A stretch of DNA of 64,000 nucleotides from positions 1 through 64,000 of the forward strand of contig JAHBZN010000007.1 of assembly GCA_019635415.1 (NCBI GenBank), written 5' to 3'. The stretch is from Ramlibacter sp. Its GTDB lineage: Bacteria; Pseudomonadota; Gammaproteobacteria; Burkholderiales; Burkholderiaceae_C. Below, piece by piece: positions 28,296 to 37,093 of the stretch. The notes beneath the pieces were generated by a model. That model had not been told where the DNA came from, ran no database searches, and worked only from the letters and a program-made list of their open reading frames with translations. Positions within the stretch are counted from its first letter, which is position 1. Every line of letters starts with the position of its first letter. Position numbers and translations under genes: made by a program.

Positions 28296-29282
28296 TTAGG
28301 CCAATCTGAGCGCACGTTGGGCCTGGCTCGCAAGCGCCTCCAGCATCAGGCCGGCGTTGAACGGGTGTTCGGCAGTGCGCGCCGTCCGCGCCAGTTCGCG
28401 CGACCAGGCGCCCAGCGCCGCCAGGCCGCTGGCGGGAGGCAGTTCGGCAGCCTCGAAAAACCGGGGGCTGCCGCCGGCGCGCACGGCCATGAGGTCATGG
28501 CACAGCTTCTGCAGCGCGTCCACGGCCTGCGCTGGCGCCCAACCCGTCAGCGCCGAGGCGTCGCCCCGGGCCATGGCCTTGGGCAGCAGGGCCCAGGCCT
28601 TGGGGTCCCGGCCCGAGCGGGCGAACAGCATGGCATCGTCGGGGCGGCCTCCGGCGGCGCGCAGCAGCGCGGGGGCGTCTGCGGGCTTGACGTCTTGCGT
28701 CGCCAGCCAGGCCAATGACTCGGCGGTGTCAGGCCAGGCCATGGTATGGCCCAGGCAGCGGCTGCGGATGGTGGGTAGCAGCTGGTGGGCGGCTTCGCTG
28801 GCCAAGACGAACTTCACGTCGCCCGGTGGTTCCTCCAGTGTCTTGAGCAAGGCATTGGCCGTGACGTGGTTCATGCGCTCGGCCGGGTACACCAGCACAG
28901 CCTTGCCACGGCCCCGCGCACTGGTGCGCTGGGCGAACTCCACGGCGTCACGCATGGTCTCCACCCGGATCTCGCGGCTGGGCTTGCGTTCCTTGTCGTC
29001 GATCTTCTTTTGCGCAGCCTCCGACAGCGGCCAGCCCAGTTCAAGCATCACGGTCTCGGGCATGAGCACGCACAGGTCGGCATGGGTCCGTACCTCGATG
29101 GCGTGGCAACTGCCGCACGATCCGCACGCGCCCTGCTCCGTCGGCCGCTCGCACAACCAGGCCTGCACCAGGGCCAGGCCTAGCGCGTACTGCCCCAGGC
29201 CCGAGGGGCCCTGCAGCAGCCAGGCATGGCCGCGCTGGGCCAGCAAGGCCTTTTGCTGGCGCAGGATCCAGGGGGCGGTCAT
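28296..29282 (-). CDS. holB: DNA polymerase III delta-prime subunit
   Basis: A 328-residue clamp-loader subunit. The AAA+ fold is present but the Walker A position reads GPSGLGQYA without the lysine, as expected for a delta-prime subunit that does not hydrolyse ATP. A four-cysteine zinc module (CERPTEQGACGSCGSC) follows. The SRC motif is in LPTIRSRCLGHTM. The ATG at 29282 overlaps the tmk stop by four bases. It acts in loading the sliding clamp at replication forks. Confidence 0.9.
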   Translation of the reverse strand: MTAPWILRQQKALLAQRGHAWLLQGPSGLGQYALGLALVQAWLCERPTEQGACGSCGSCHAIEVRTHADLCVLMPETVMLELGWPLSEAAQKKIDDKERKPSREIRVETMRDAVEFAQRTSARGRGKAVLVYPAERMNHVTANALLKTLEEPPGDVKFVLASEAAHQLLPTIRSRCLGHTMAWPDTAESLAWLATQDVKPADAPALLRAAGGRPDDAMLFARSGRDPKAWALLPKAMARGDASALTGWAPAQAVDALQKLCHDLMAVRAGGSPRFFEAAELPPASGLAALGAWSRELARTARTAEHPFNAGLMLEALASQAQRALRLA

Positions 29283-29944
29283 GGTGGGCCTCCGTTGGCA
29301 GCCACCATGATGGCGAGCCAACCACGCCGAACGAAGGCGCTGGTGAGTTGCTGCCAGACCTTGTGGCGCTCCTGTGCGGCGTCGATCCGTGCGAAACGGC
29401 CCGGGGCCGCCGCGGCACGGCTGGCATAACCCTGCACCACGCAACGGAAGAATTCCACGGGTTGGGCCTCGAAGCGGTCGGGTACACGGGCATCGGCCAG
29501 ACGTTGGGCGGCCACCTCGGGCGCCAGGTCAAACCAGACGGTCAGGTCAGGCTGGCGCAGCGTTCCGTCGGCCCGGGCCTGTACCCACTGCTCCAACTGG
29601 CCCAGGATGGCCAGGTCGAAGCCGCGGCCGCCTCCCTGATAGGCAAAGGTGGCGTCGGTAAAGCGGTCGCACAGCACCACATCCCCACGCGCCAGGGCGG
29701 GCTCGATGACTTGTTGCAGGTGGTCGCGCCGGGCCGCGAAGATCAGCAGCGCCTCGGTCAGGGCGTCCATGGCGTCGTTCAGCACCAGGCCGCGCAACTT
29801 CTCGGCCAGCGGGGTGCCGCCGGGCTCGCGGGTGAGCGTGACGGCACGCCCCTGCGCCCGGAAGGCCGAGGCCAGCCCTTCGATGTGGGTGGACTTGCCC
29901 GCTCCGTCAATGCCCTCGAAACTGATGAACAGGCCCCGGGTCAT
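29279..29944 (-). CDS. tmk: thymidylate kinase
   Basis: A 221-residue dTMP kinase. The P-loop is FISFEGIDGAGKST (residues 5-18), the thymidylate-binding DRF-type motif is LCDRFTDATFAYQGGGRG, and TREPGGTPLAEKLR is the conserved substrate loop. It makes dTDP for DNA synthesis. It is embedded between mltG and holB with overlapping stop and start codons on both sides, indicating one operon. Confidence 0.95.
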   Translation of the reverse strand: MTRGLFISFEGIDGAGKSTHIEGLASAFRAQGRAVTLTREPGGTPLAEKLRGLVLNDAMDALTEALLIFAARRDHLQQVIEPALARGDVVLCDRFTDATFAYQGGGRGFDLAILGQLEQWVQARADGTLRQPDLTVWFDLAPEVAAQRLADARVPDRFEAQPVEFFRCVVQGYASRAAAAPGRFARIDAAQERHKVWQQLTSAFVRRGWLAIMVAANGGPP

Positions 29945-30948
29945 GGTGTATTGCGGCCACCGCGCTGGTATTGGTTCACCGCCCGATTGTGCTCGTCCAG
30001 CGTGGCGCTGAACTGGCTGCTGCCGTCACCACGGGCCACGAAGTACAGCGCCTTGCCCGGGGGCGGTTGCACGGCCGCCAGCAAAGAGGCCTTGCCGGGC
30101 ATGGAGATCGGCGTGGGGGGCAGGCCGGCGCGGGTGTAGGTGTTCCAGGGGGTGTCGGCCTGCAGGTCTCTCTTGCGCAGGTTGCCGTCGAAGGCCGGGC
30201 CCAGCCCGTAGATCACCGTGGGGTCGGTTTGCAACGGCATGCCCACGCGCAGGCGGTTGTTGAACACGCTGGCCACCAGCGGCCGATCGCTGGCCTTGCC
30301 GGTTTCCTTTTCGATGATGCTGGCGAGGATCAGGGCTTCATCGGGCGTTTTCACGGCGGCCTCGGGGTTGCGCAGCGCCCAGGCGGCTTCCAGGCGCTTG
30401 TCCATGGCGTGCAGGGCCCGGCGCAGCAGGGCCAGGTCGCTGGAGCCTCGGGAATAGGTGTAGGTGTCGGGGAAGAACCGCCCCTCGGGGTGGACACCCG
30501 GTCGGCCCAGCAGTTTCATGATGGAATCGTCGTCCAGCCCTTTCGTATCGGGCTTGAGCTGCTCTTCTTTTGATAGCGCTGCACGGACTTGCCGGAAGTT
30601 CCAGCCTTCCACCAGCACCAGCGCCCGAAGGGCTTCCTCGCCGCGGGCCAGCTTGCGCAGCAGGTGGTAAGGCGTGATGCCGGAGGCCAGTTCGTAGCTG
30701 CCCGCCTTGATCAGGCGGCCCTGGCCGGACACACGGAACCACAGGTACAGCAGGTCGGGCTCCACCTCGACGCCGGCATCCGCCACCGCCTGGGCCACCC
30801 CGCGCGGCAGGGTGCCGGGCTCGATGGACAGGTCGACCGTGGCCGACGGCAGCCGCAGCGGCTGGTAGACCCACCAGAGGCCCGCGCCCGCAGCGGCGAT
30901 GGCGGCCAGCGCGCCCAGGAGGAAAACCCAGATGAAAAGTCGCCGCAA
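29941..30948 (-). CDS. mltG: endolytic murein transglycosylase MltG
   Basis: A 335-residue membrane-anchored protein of the YceG family. An N-terminal span (LFIWVFLLGALAAIAAAGAGLWWVY) is followed by a LysM-like region and the catalytic domain, with LILASIIEKETGKASDRPLVASVF containing the catalytic Glu, FNNRLRVGMPLQTDPTVIYGLG and NTYTRAGLPPTPISMPG. It cuts nascent glycan strands and limits their length. The downstream tmk overlap is the widely conserved pairing. It diverges from ygfZ. Confidence 0.93.
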   Translation of the reverse strand: MRRLFIWVFLLGALAAIAAAGAGLWWVYQPLRLPSATVDLSIEPGTLPRGVAQAVADAGVEVEPDLLYLWFRVSGQGRLIKAGSYELASGITPYHLLRKLARGEEALRALVLVEGWNFRQVRAALSKEEQLKPDTKGLDDDSIMKLLGRPGVHPEGRFFPDTYTYSRGSSDLALLRRALHAMDKRLEAAWALRNPEAAVKTPDEALILASIIEKETGKASDRPLVASVFNNRLRVGMPLQTDPTVIYGLGPAFDGNLRKRDLQADTPWNTYTRAGLPPTPISMPGKASLLAAVQPPPGKALYFVARGDGSSQFSATLDEHNRAVNQYQRGGRNTP

Positions 30949-30999
30949 ACGCTGCCCCTACATGCACGAGTGAAATCAGCGGACGATGATAATTCAGCC

Positions 31000-31917
31000 A
31001 TGACCCATGCACTGAACGGCAAGGCAGCCCTGACCCACCTGGGCGTGATCCGAGTGGAGGGCGGCGATGCCGCCTCCTTTTTGCAAGGCCAATTGACGCA
31101 GGACTTCCTGCTGCTCAAGCCGGGTCAGGCCCGGCTGGCAGCCTTCTGCTCCGCCAAGGGCCGGATGCAGGCCAGTTTCATTGGCCTCAAGCGCGCGGAC
31201 GACATCCTGCTGGTCTGCTGCCGCGACCTGCTGGCGACGACCCTGAAGCGCTTGTCGATGTTCGTGCTGCGGGCCAAGGCCAAACTGAGCGACGCGACGG
31301 GCGAATTTGCGCTGTTCGGTCTGGCGGGCGAAGCCTGGCAGGCCGTGCAATCGGGAGCGCCGCTGGCCGAGCCGTGGGCATGCGGCAGCGACGGTCAGGC
31401 CCACTGGGTCGCGCTGTACCCGGCGATGGGGCAGCCCAGAGGCCTGTGGGTGGGTCCAGGGGATGCTTCGGCGCCGCAAGGGCCGGTGCTGTCACTCGAA
31501 GAATGGCTGTGGAGCGAGGTGCGCAGCGGCGTGGCCACATTGAGCCAGCCGCTGGTCGACGCCTTCGTGCCCCAGATGCTCAATTACGAATCCGTGGGGG
31601 GGGTGAGCTTCAAGAAGGGCTGCTACCCCGGACAGGAAGTCGTGGCACGCAGCCAGTTCCGGGGCACACTCAAGCGACGCGCCTTCATTGCGCACGCGGA
31701 TGGCCCGCTTGCTGCCGGTCAGGAGGTGTTTCAGGCCGGTGATTCCGAACAGCCCTGCGGCCTGGTGGTCCAGGCCGAGGCAGCTCCCGGCGGCGGTTAT
31801 GACGCCCTGGTCTCGCTCCAGTTGAGTGCCGTGGACCATCGGCTCAGCGCTGCAACGCCCGAGGGGCCCGCGCTGACGCTGCTGCCCCTGCCCTATTTGC
31901 TTGCCGCCGACGTCTGA
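31000..31917 (+). CDS. ygfZ: folate-binding Fe-S cluster maintenance protein YgfZ
   Basis: A 305-residue aminomethyltransferase-like protein. The family signature KKGCYPGQEVVARSQFRG is complete, including the conserved Cys, and the N-terminal LTHLGVIRVEGGDAASFLQGQLTQD is typical. YgfZ supports synthesis and repair of Fe-S clusters, notably in MiaB, using folate. It is divergent from mltG, as in many betaproteobacteria. The frame is open farther upstream, but the ATG at 31000 matches family N-termini. Its end overlaps the convergent O-antigen ligase gene by 25 bases. Confidence 0.92.
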   Translation: MTHALNGKAALTHLGVIRVEGGDAASFLQGQLTQDFLLLKPGQARLAAFCSAKGRMQASFIGLKRADDILLVCCRDLLATTLKRLSMFVLRAKAKLSDATGEFALFGLAGEAWQAVQSGAPLAEPWACGSDGQAHWVALYPAMGQPRGLWVGPGDASAPQGPVLSLEEWLWSEVRSGVATLSQPLVDAFVPQMLNYESVGGVSFKKGCYPGQEVVARSQFRGTLKRRAFIAHADGPLAAGQEVFQAGDSEQPCGLVVQAEAAPGGGYDALVSLQLSAVDHRLSAATPEGPALTLLPLPYLLAADV

Positions 31918-34256
31918 CCCGCAGGCGGCGCCACCACGACCTTCACGCCCAGCTTGGGGTACAGGTTCTGCGGAATCTGTACCACCAGCGTTTTGCGCTC
32001 CTCCTCGTCCGCGGCCTCCAGGGCCTGCTTGAAGGTGGCCAGCGCCTTGGCCTCGTCCTTCACGCCGGTGAGGTACATGTTGCCCAGCTGGACCAGACCC
32101 GGGTTCTTGCTGGCCGGCCAGCCCTTGTTGCGCAGGTCCATGCACTTCTCGGCAAACTTGAAGTCGCCGGAGCGCCAGCCCAGAATGAAGCCGGCGTGGA
32201 CCAGGTCGTAGTCATAGACGTTTTCGTTGATGGCTTCGCGTGCCAGTTCGAGTGCCTTGGCTTCCTTTCCGCTGCGGCTGAGCAGAACCACCTCGAGGGA
32301 GCGCACCGAGGGCGCGTGGGGCTGGATCTTCTTGGCGCGGGTCAGGTACTCCAGGGCCTTTTCCGTATTGCCCATGGTTGCGTAGCCGCGTGCGATGTTG
32401 GACATGATCGCCACGATGTACGGCCGCGAGGAGATCACGCTTTCCCAGATCCAGGTGGCATCCTTCCAGTCGCCCCATTTGGCGGCTTCATCCGCCACCA
32501 TGGGGGTGATCTTGCGGTAGTGCGGATTGATGTCGGTGCCCTGCTTGATGAGCGTGAGCATCTCCGCCTTGGTCTTGTCCCACTTGGGGTTGTTGAAGTC
32601 CTTGGAGGCAGAAATCGTGAGCGCCAGCTTGGTGGCCCGGACGATCTTGGCCTCGCATTCGGCCGCCTGCTGGGTGATGTAGGCGGCCAGCGCCGTGCAG
32701 ACCATCAGCGCCACGGCCAGGCCCTGGGAATAACCGGGCTTCCAGGGCAGGCGGCTGGCCAGCAACGGGCTGCGTAAACCCAGTCGTGCGTCCGATGCCG
32801 CCAGGATGGCCAGCGACAACGCAAACATGGCGCCCGTGCTGGCCATGCGCCAGGGGAAGCCCGCATTGCTGACGATCAGGAACGCCAGAAGCACGGCCAG
32901 GGTGAAGGCGCGCAGCGGCGCCTCCGCCTGCATGTCGGAGCTTTTGTCGCGCACTGTGCGCCAGGCGGCGTACAGCAGATAGGACAGCAGCGAGATCAGG
33001 AACAGCCAGCCCACCAGCCCGTACTCGGCCAGCAGCTGGAGTATTTCGTTGTGGACGTAGTAGTCGGTCTCCAGCTGGGACCCTTCGGTCTGGTACAGGG
33101 GAATGTCCACTTCCCAGGCACCGGCGCCCACGCCGGACAGTGGCCGGGCCTTGATGATGCGGGCCGTGGCCTTCCACATGACCAAACGCACCGAGAACGA
33201 CCGCTCCGTGTACTCCTCTTTCTGGGTCATCGACAGGGTCCGGGCCAGACCCCGCTGAAGCGCCGTGAGTCCCCGGCCTTCGACCTTGTTTTCCTCGATG
33301 AGCTTGGCGTTGCCCGTGTGGATCATGCCCAGCCCCAGTACCGTGGCCAGCAACACCCCACCGGCGATGATGCGCTTGCCCGCGTCCCAGTTCACAAAGC
33401 CCAGTTGCTTGCGGTAAAGGAACAGGATCACCGGCAGCACCAGCAGCAGCGCGAACATGGCGGTCAGCGCCGAGCGGGTGCCGGTCATCATGATGGCAAC
33501 CACGTTGAAACCGGTCGTGAACGACAGCAGGAAAATCGTGGCGGACTGCCGGGCGCGCGCCAGCAGCAGCAGCGAGAACGGCAGCGTGCAGACCACGAAT
33601 TCGCCGAAGAAGTTCCGGTTGACGAAGGTCGAGGCCGGATTGGGCCCCTGCGGGAAGTACTTGAAGTCGACCCAGAACTGCAGCGCGGTCCATAACGAGG
33701 CGACCACTGCGCCCCAGTGGATGCCCCAGGCCAGCTGCGGCAGGCGTTCGCGTGTCAGGGTGTTGAGTCCGAGCCAGACCAGCCAGCTGAAGATGAACCA
33801 GCGGATGGCCTCTACGCCGGCCAGGTAGGTGTGCGACCAGACCATGCTGCCCAGGGCATAGAGCGTCAGCGCCACGGGCAGCCACACGATGGCATGCCAA
33901 CGCAAGCCATCGCGCCGGTTGCGCTGGTGCCAGAAGAACAGCAGGCCCGCACCCAGCGCCGCAAACGACACGACGATGGATTTCAGGGTGTCCTGCAGCA
34001 TCTCCTCGTGCGGCACGCCCAGGGCGGGTGCGAAGAACATCATCAGCGACAGGATCAGCACGGTCCAGTCGCCCCGCGTGATCTCCACGGGCAAAGACAG
34101 GCTGACGGCTGGCGCGGCCGGGCGGCGCGCACGCGCGGAGACGGCGTCGCCCGTGGACAGGTTGCCGGAGGGGTTCAGCGCGGCGGTGGCGCCCGCGCTG
34201 GATTCGGAGCGTCCGTTGCCGGACCGCTCAGGGGAATTGCGTTTTTTCTTGGCCAT
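31893..34256 (-). CDS. O-antigen ligase / Wzy_C family membrane protein with TPR tail
   Basis: A 787-residue protein. A basic Ser/Arg-rich leader (KKKRNSPERSGNGRSE) precedes 10-12 membrane segments. The large periplasmic loop contains RLVMWKATARIIKARPLSGVGAGAWEV and YVHNEILQLLAEYGLVG, the Wzy_C/WaaL pattern with the conserved His. The last 250 residues are soluble TPR-like repeats (RGYATMGNTEKALEYLTRAKK). The family includes O-antigen ligases and PglL oligosaccharyltransferases for pilin or other glycoproteins; with the TPR tail and no neighbouring LPS genes the latter is at least as likely. Confidence 0.78.
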   Translation of the reverse strand: MAKKKRNSPERSGNGRSESSAGATAALNPSGNLSTGDAVSARARRPAAPAVSLSLPVEITRGDWTVLILSLMMFFAPALGVPHEEMLQDTLKSIVVSFAALGAGLLFFWHQRNRRDGLRWHAIVWLPVALTLYALGSMVWSHTYLAGVEAIRWFIFSWLVWLGLNTLTRERLPQLAWGIHWGAVVASLWTALQFWVDFKYFPQGPNPASTFVNRNFFGEFVVCTLPFSLLLLARARQSATIFLLSFTTGFNVVAIMMTGTRSALTAMFALLLVLPVILFLYRKQLGFVNWDAGKRIIAGGVLLATVLGLGMIHTGNAKLIEENKVEGRGLTALQRGLARTLSMTQKEEYTERSFSVRLVMWKATARIIKARPLSGVGAGAWEVDIPLYQTEGSQLETDYYVHNEILQLLAEYGLVGWLFLISLLSYLLYAAWRTVRDKSSDMQAEAPLRAFTLAVLLAFLIVSNAGFPWRMASTGAMFALSLAILAASDARLGLRSPLLASRLPWKPGYSQGLAVALMVCTALAAYITQQAAECEAKIVRATKLALTISASKDFNNPKWDKTKAEMLTLIKQGTDINPHYRKITPMVADEAAKWGDWKDATWIWESVISSRPYIVAIMSNIARGYATMGNTEKALEYLTRAKKIQPHAPSVRSLEVVLLSRSGKEAKALELAREAINENVYDYDLVHAGFILGWRSGDFKFAEKCMDLRNKGWPASKNPGLVQLGNMYLTGVKDEAKALATFKQALEAADEEERKTLVVQIPQNLYPKLGVKVVVAPPAGQTSAASK

Positions 34257-34363
34257 GGAATCGATGCAGAGGGATCGCGCGGGGGCCCAACAGCGGCCCG
34301 GGCGAACAACCTCGTATTGTCGCCTGTTCCTGCCTTCGTCTTACAGACGGTTGCAATGGTTCC

Positions 34364-35230
34364 CTAATCGGTGCCCAGAACCGTGAACATTTCGATGTGC
34401 GGTATCCCTACCTCGTCGAACGGCTCGCCTCGCGAGCGGAATCCGAGCCGTTGGTAGAAGCCCTCGGCGCTTCGCTGCGCGTGCAGCAGGAGCTGCCGGT
34501 CACCGCGCTTGACCGCCTGTGCCGTCAGGGCCTGCAGGATGTCCCGGCCCAGATGGGCGCCCCGCAGCACCCGATGTACCGCCATGCGGCCGATCTGGCC
34601 CACACCGGGGCCGGGCTGCAGCAGGCGGCCGGTGGCCAGCGGCTGGCCCAGGCGATTGACGGCCACGGCGTGAACCGCGGTCGCGTCGGCTTCGTCCCAT
34701 TCCATCTCCTCGGGGATGCGCTGTTCGGTGACGAACACATCGGTGCGTATCCGGGTGGCATCGGTGCCCAGTTCGCTCCAGGCGCCGGTACGCACGAGCA
34801 CCATGGGCTCGCCCGCCTCGTAGGCGGTCAGGATCTCGCGCAGCGCGGCCGGCACCGGCCTGGAGGTCTGGGTGGCCGGATCGGCAAACACATAGACCAG
34901 TTCACAGGTGATCAGCAACGCATCGCCGCGGAAGATCGCGCCGGTGAACAGCATCGACGAATTGCCCACGCGCGCGCATTTCATGCCCACGTCGATCTGG
35001 TCATCCATGCGTGCCGAGGCGTGGAATTCCACCGTGGCCTTCTTGACATACAGGTCACCGCCCAGCTGGTGCATGGCTTCTTCATAGGGCAGTGCCAGCG
35101 CACGCCAGTAGTCGGCCACCGCCGTGTCGAAGTACATCAGATAGTGCGCGTTGAACACGATCTTCTGCATGTCCACCTCCGCCCAGCGCACACGCAGGCG
35201 GTGGAAGAACCGGAAATCCTGTCTTTTCAT
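34364..35230 (-). CDS. fused YbgC-type acyl-CoA thioesterase and ElaA-like GNAT acetyltransferase
   Basis: A 288-residue fusion. Residues 1-135 are a hot-dog thioesterase (VRWAEVDMQKIVFNAHYLMYFD, with the catalytic Asp near the N-terminus). Residues 140-288 are a GNAT acetyltransferase of the ElaA type (QIGRMAVHRVLRGAHLGRDILQAL for acetyl-CoA binding, AEGFYQRLGFRSRGEPFDEVGIPHI at the end). The single frame is unbroken. The fused architecture occurs in Burkholderiales (from memory). It overlaps the upstream hydrolase gene by four bases. Substrates are unknown. Confidence 0.85.
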   Translation of the reverse strand: MKRQDFRFFHRLRVRWAEVDMQKIVFNAHYLMYFDTAVADYWRALALPYEEAMHQLGGDLYVKKATVEFHASARMDDQIDVGMKCARVGNSSMLFTGAIFRGDALLITCELVYVFADPATQTSRPVPAALREILTAYEAGEPMVLVRTGAWSELGTDATRIRTDVFVTEQRIPEEMEWDEADATAVHAVAVNRLGQPLATGRLLQPGPGVGQIGRMAVHRVLRGAHLGRDILQALTAQAVKRGDRQLLLHAQRSAEGFYQRLGFRSRGEPFDEVGIPHIEMFTVLGTD

Positions 35231-36174
35231 GGGACTAAAGCCTCTTTCATGGCGCGCGCCGCGTCGGCATGAGCCTGCCGCGCCTCGGGCAGCACACGGC
35301 CCATCTTGATGAATTCATGGGTCACCCCACGGTAAATCTGCAGGTCCACGACCACGCCGGCGGCGCGCAGCCGATCTGAATACTGCAGCCCCTCGTCCAC
35401 CAGAGGATCACACTCGGCCAGGCCGAACCACGCGGGCGCGACGCCGTCCACATCCGGCGCAAGCAGTGGCGCGAATCGCCAGTCGTCGCGATCGGCGTCG
35501 CTGCGCAGGTACTGGTCGAAGAAGTAGGTGATGTGGGCCTGCTCCAGCACCAGGCCGCTGCCATACCGTTCGTGCGATGGCGTATCGGCCCGTGGCGCGC
35601 AGCCCGGGTAGAAGAGCAGTTGAAGCGTCAGTGGCAACCCCGCGTCGCGGGCCATCAAGGCGCATACCGCGGCGAGCGTGCCGCCGGCGCTGTCGCCTCC
35701 CACGGCCAGCCTGTGCGGGTCGGCGCCCAGGGTGGCGCCCTGCGTGGCCAGCCACTGGAGCGCGTCCCATGCATCGTGGACGGCCACCGGGAACCGGTAT
35801 TCCGGTCCCAGGCGGTAGTCGAGCGACACCACCATGCAACCACTGCGGAACGCGAGTTCCCGGCACAGCGTGTCGTGCGTGGCAATGCTGCCAATGGTGA
35901 AGCCGCCGCCGTGGAAATACATCAATGCCGGCAGTGGACCTGGAGCCGGCGCGTACAGCCGCGCCGGCAGCAAGTGCCCGTCACGCGCGGGAATGTGCAA
36001 GTCCTGGACCCGGGGCAGCTCGGCGCGCGGAATCTCCAGCACGCCGGAGCCCGCTTCATAGGCGGCCCGTGCCTTCACGGCGGGCAGTGTGTGCATGGGT
36101 GGGTGGCCGGCGCGCGCCATGCGCGCGAGCACGTCCCGCATGGCCGGCGTCAGGGACGGCGGGGGGAACGTCAC
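35227..36174 (-). CDS. alpha/beta hydrolase, hormone-sensitive-lipase type
   Basis: A 315-residue esterase or lipase of the HSL (family IV) group. YFHGGGFTIGS carries the HGGG oxyanion motif, GGDSAGGTLAAVCAL the nucleophile serine, ECDPLVDEGLQYSDRL the catalytic Asp, and GVTHEFIKMG the His. It hydrolyses short acyl esters. It is coupled to the thioesterase-GNAT gene and follows the hydratase-like gene with a one-base gap, suggesting a small catabolic operon transcribed leftwards. Confidence 0.9.
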   Translation of the reverse strand: MTFPPPSLTPAMRDVLARMARAGHPPMHTLPAVKARAAYEAGSGVLEIPRAELPRVQDLHIPARDGHLLPARLYAPAPGPLPALMYFHGGGFTIGSIATHDTLCRELAFRSGCMVVSLDYRLGPEYRFPVAVHDAWDALQWLATQGATLGADPHRLAVGGDSAGGTLAAVCALMARDAGLPLTLQLLFYPGCAPRADTPSHERYGSGLVLEQAHITYFFDQYLRSDADRDDWRFAPLLAPDVDGVAPAWFGLAECDPLVDEGLQYSDRLRAAGVVVDLQIYRGVTHEFIKMGRVLPEARQAHADAARAMKEALVP

Positions 36175-36175
36175 C

Positions 36176-37042
36176 TTACTTGAACTGGACCGAAACCGGC
36201 GTGGCGCCCGGCAGTCCCTGGTACGTGGCGGTGACCCGGGTGCCGGCCTTGGGGGGCAGCAGCGGCGAGAACGACCCGAGGCTGATCAGTTCGCCAGGCT
36301 TCATGGACAGGCCTTCCTGAGCCAGCGCCTGGGCCAGCCAGATCACTGCATTGAGCGGGTGATCCAGGATGTCGCTGCCCTTGCCTTTGCCCAGCGTGGC
36401 TCCGCTCCCATCGCTCAGCACCACGCTCATGTCGCGCAGCGCGTCGAGCATGGCGTAGCGGTCGCCGCGGGTCACGGGCACCGCGACCGGTTTGCCCGCC
36501 ACCCCCAGGCGCGCGCCGACATTGATGGCGCTGATGGCAGGCCCGTTGAGCTTGGGAGGGGCCTGGACCACCAGGTCGGGCAGTTCGATGAAGGGGATGA
36601 TCTGATCGATGGCCATCAGCACATCCATGGGCGTCTTGGCCTGGTTGATGGCATCGCTGCTCACGCGCACCAGCATGTCGGCCTCGAACAGCGGTCGCGC
36701 GCCAAACGCGGCCTCCACCGTGGCGCCGTCGTCCAGCACCATGCCTTCGTACAGCTTGCCCCACACCGGCTTGTCATAGCCAAAGCGCTTCTGCACTGCA
36801 GAAGCCGTCAGGCCCGCCTTGTAGCCAATCACGTTGCCCAACCGCAGCTCCAGCAGGGCATTGACCTTGGCGCGGCTGCAGGCTCCGTCGGCCTCGTTCA
36901 ACCCTTCAGGATTGGCGGCGGGTGAGCGGGCCATGTACTGATCGACCAGCGACACCGCCTGCGCATCAGTCAGGCAGGCGGCCATGGGGGCGCCTGCCGC
37001 TATCGCCAAGGCGACGGCGATGAGGGTTTGTTTCGTTTTCAA
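36176..37042 (-). CDS. exported 2-keto-4-pentenoate hydratase-like protein
   Basis: A 288-residue protein with a fumarylacetoacetate-hydrolase/MhpD-type fold: IGYKAGLTASAVQKRFG, WGKLYEGMVLDDGATV, FEADMLVRV with acidic metal ligands, and HPLNAVIWLAQALAQEGLSMKPGELISLGSFSPL. Unusually for this normally cytoplasmic family it begins with an apparent signal peptide (TLIAVALAIAAGAPMAACL). The Cys at the end could make it a lipoprotein. It is divergent from the iron-containing alcohol dehydrogenase. The real substrate is uncertain; a periplasmic binding role is possible. Confidence 0.75.
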   Translation of the reverse strand: MKTKQTLIAVALAIAAGAPMAACLTDAQAVSLVDQYMARSPAANPEGLNEADGACSRAKVNALLELRLGNVIGYKAGLTASAVQKRFGYDKPVWGKLYEGMVLDDGATVEAAFGARPLFEADMLVRVSSDAINQAKTPMDVLMAIDQIIPFIELPDLVVQAPPKLNGPAISAINVGARLGVAGKPVAVPVTRGDRYAMLDALRDMSVVLSDGSGATLGKGKGSDILDHPLNAVIWLAQALAQEGLSMKPGELISLGSFSPLLPPKAGTRVTATYQGLPGATPVSVQFK

Positions 37043-37093
37043 GAAATGTCTCCTGCCTTAGAGTGGGACTTTGAATCGTACAACGCAACCGTC

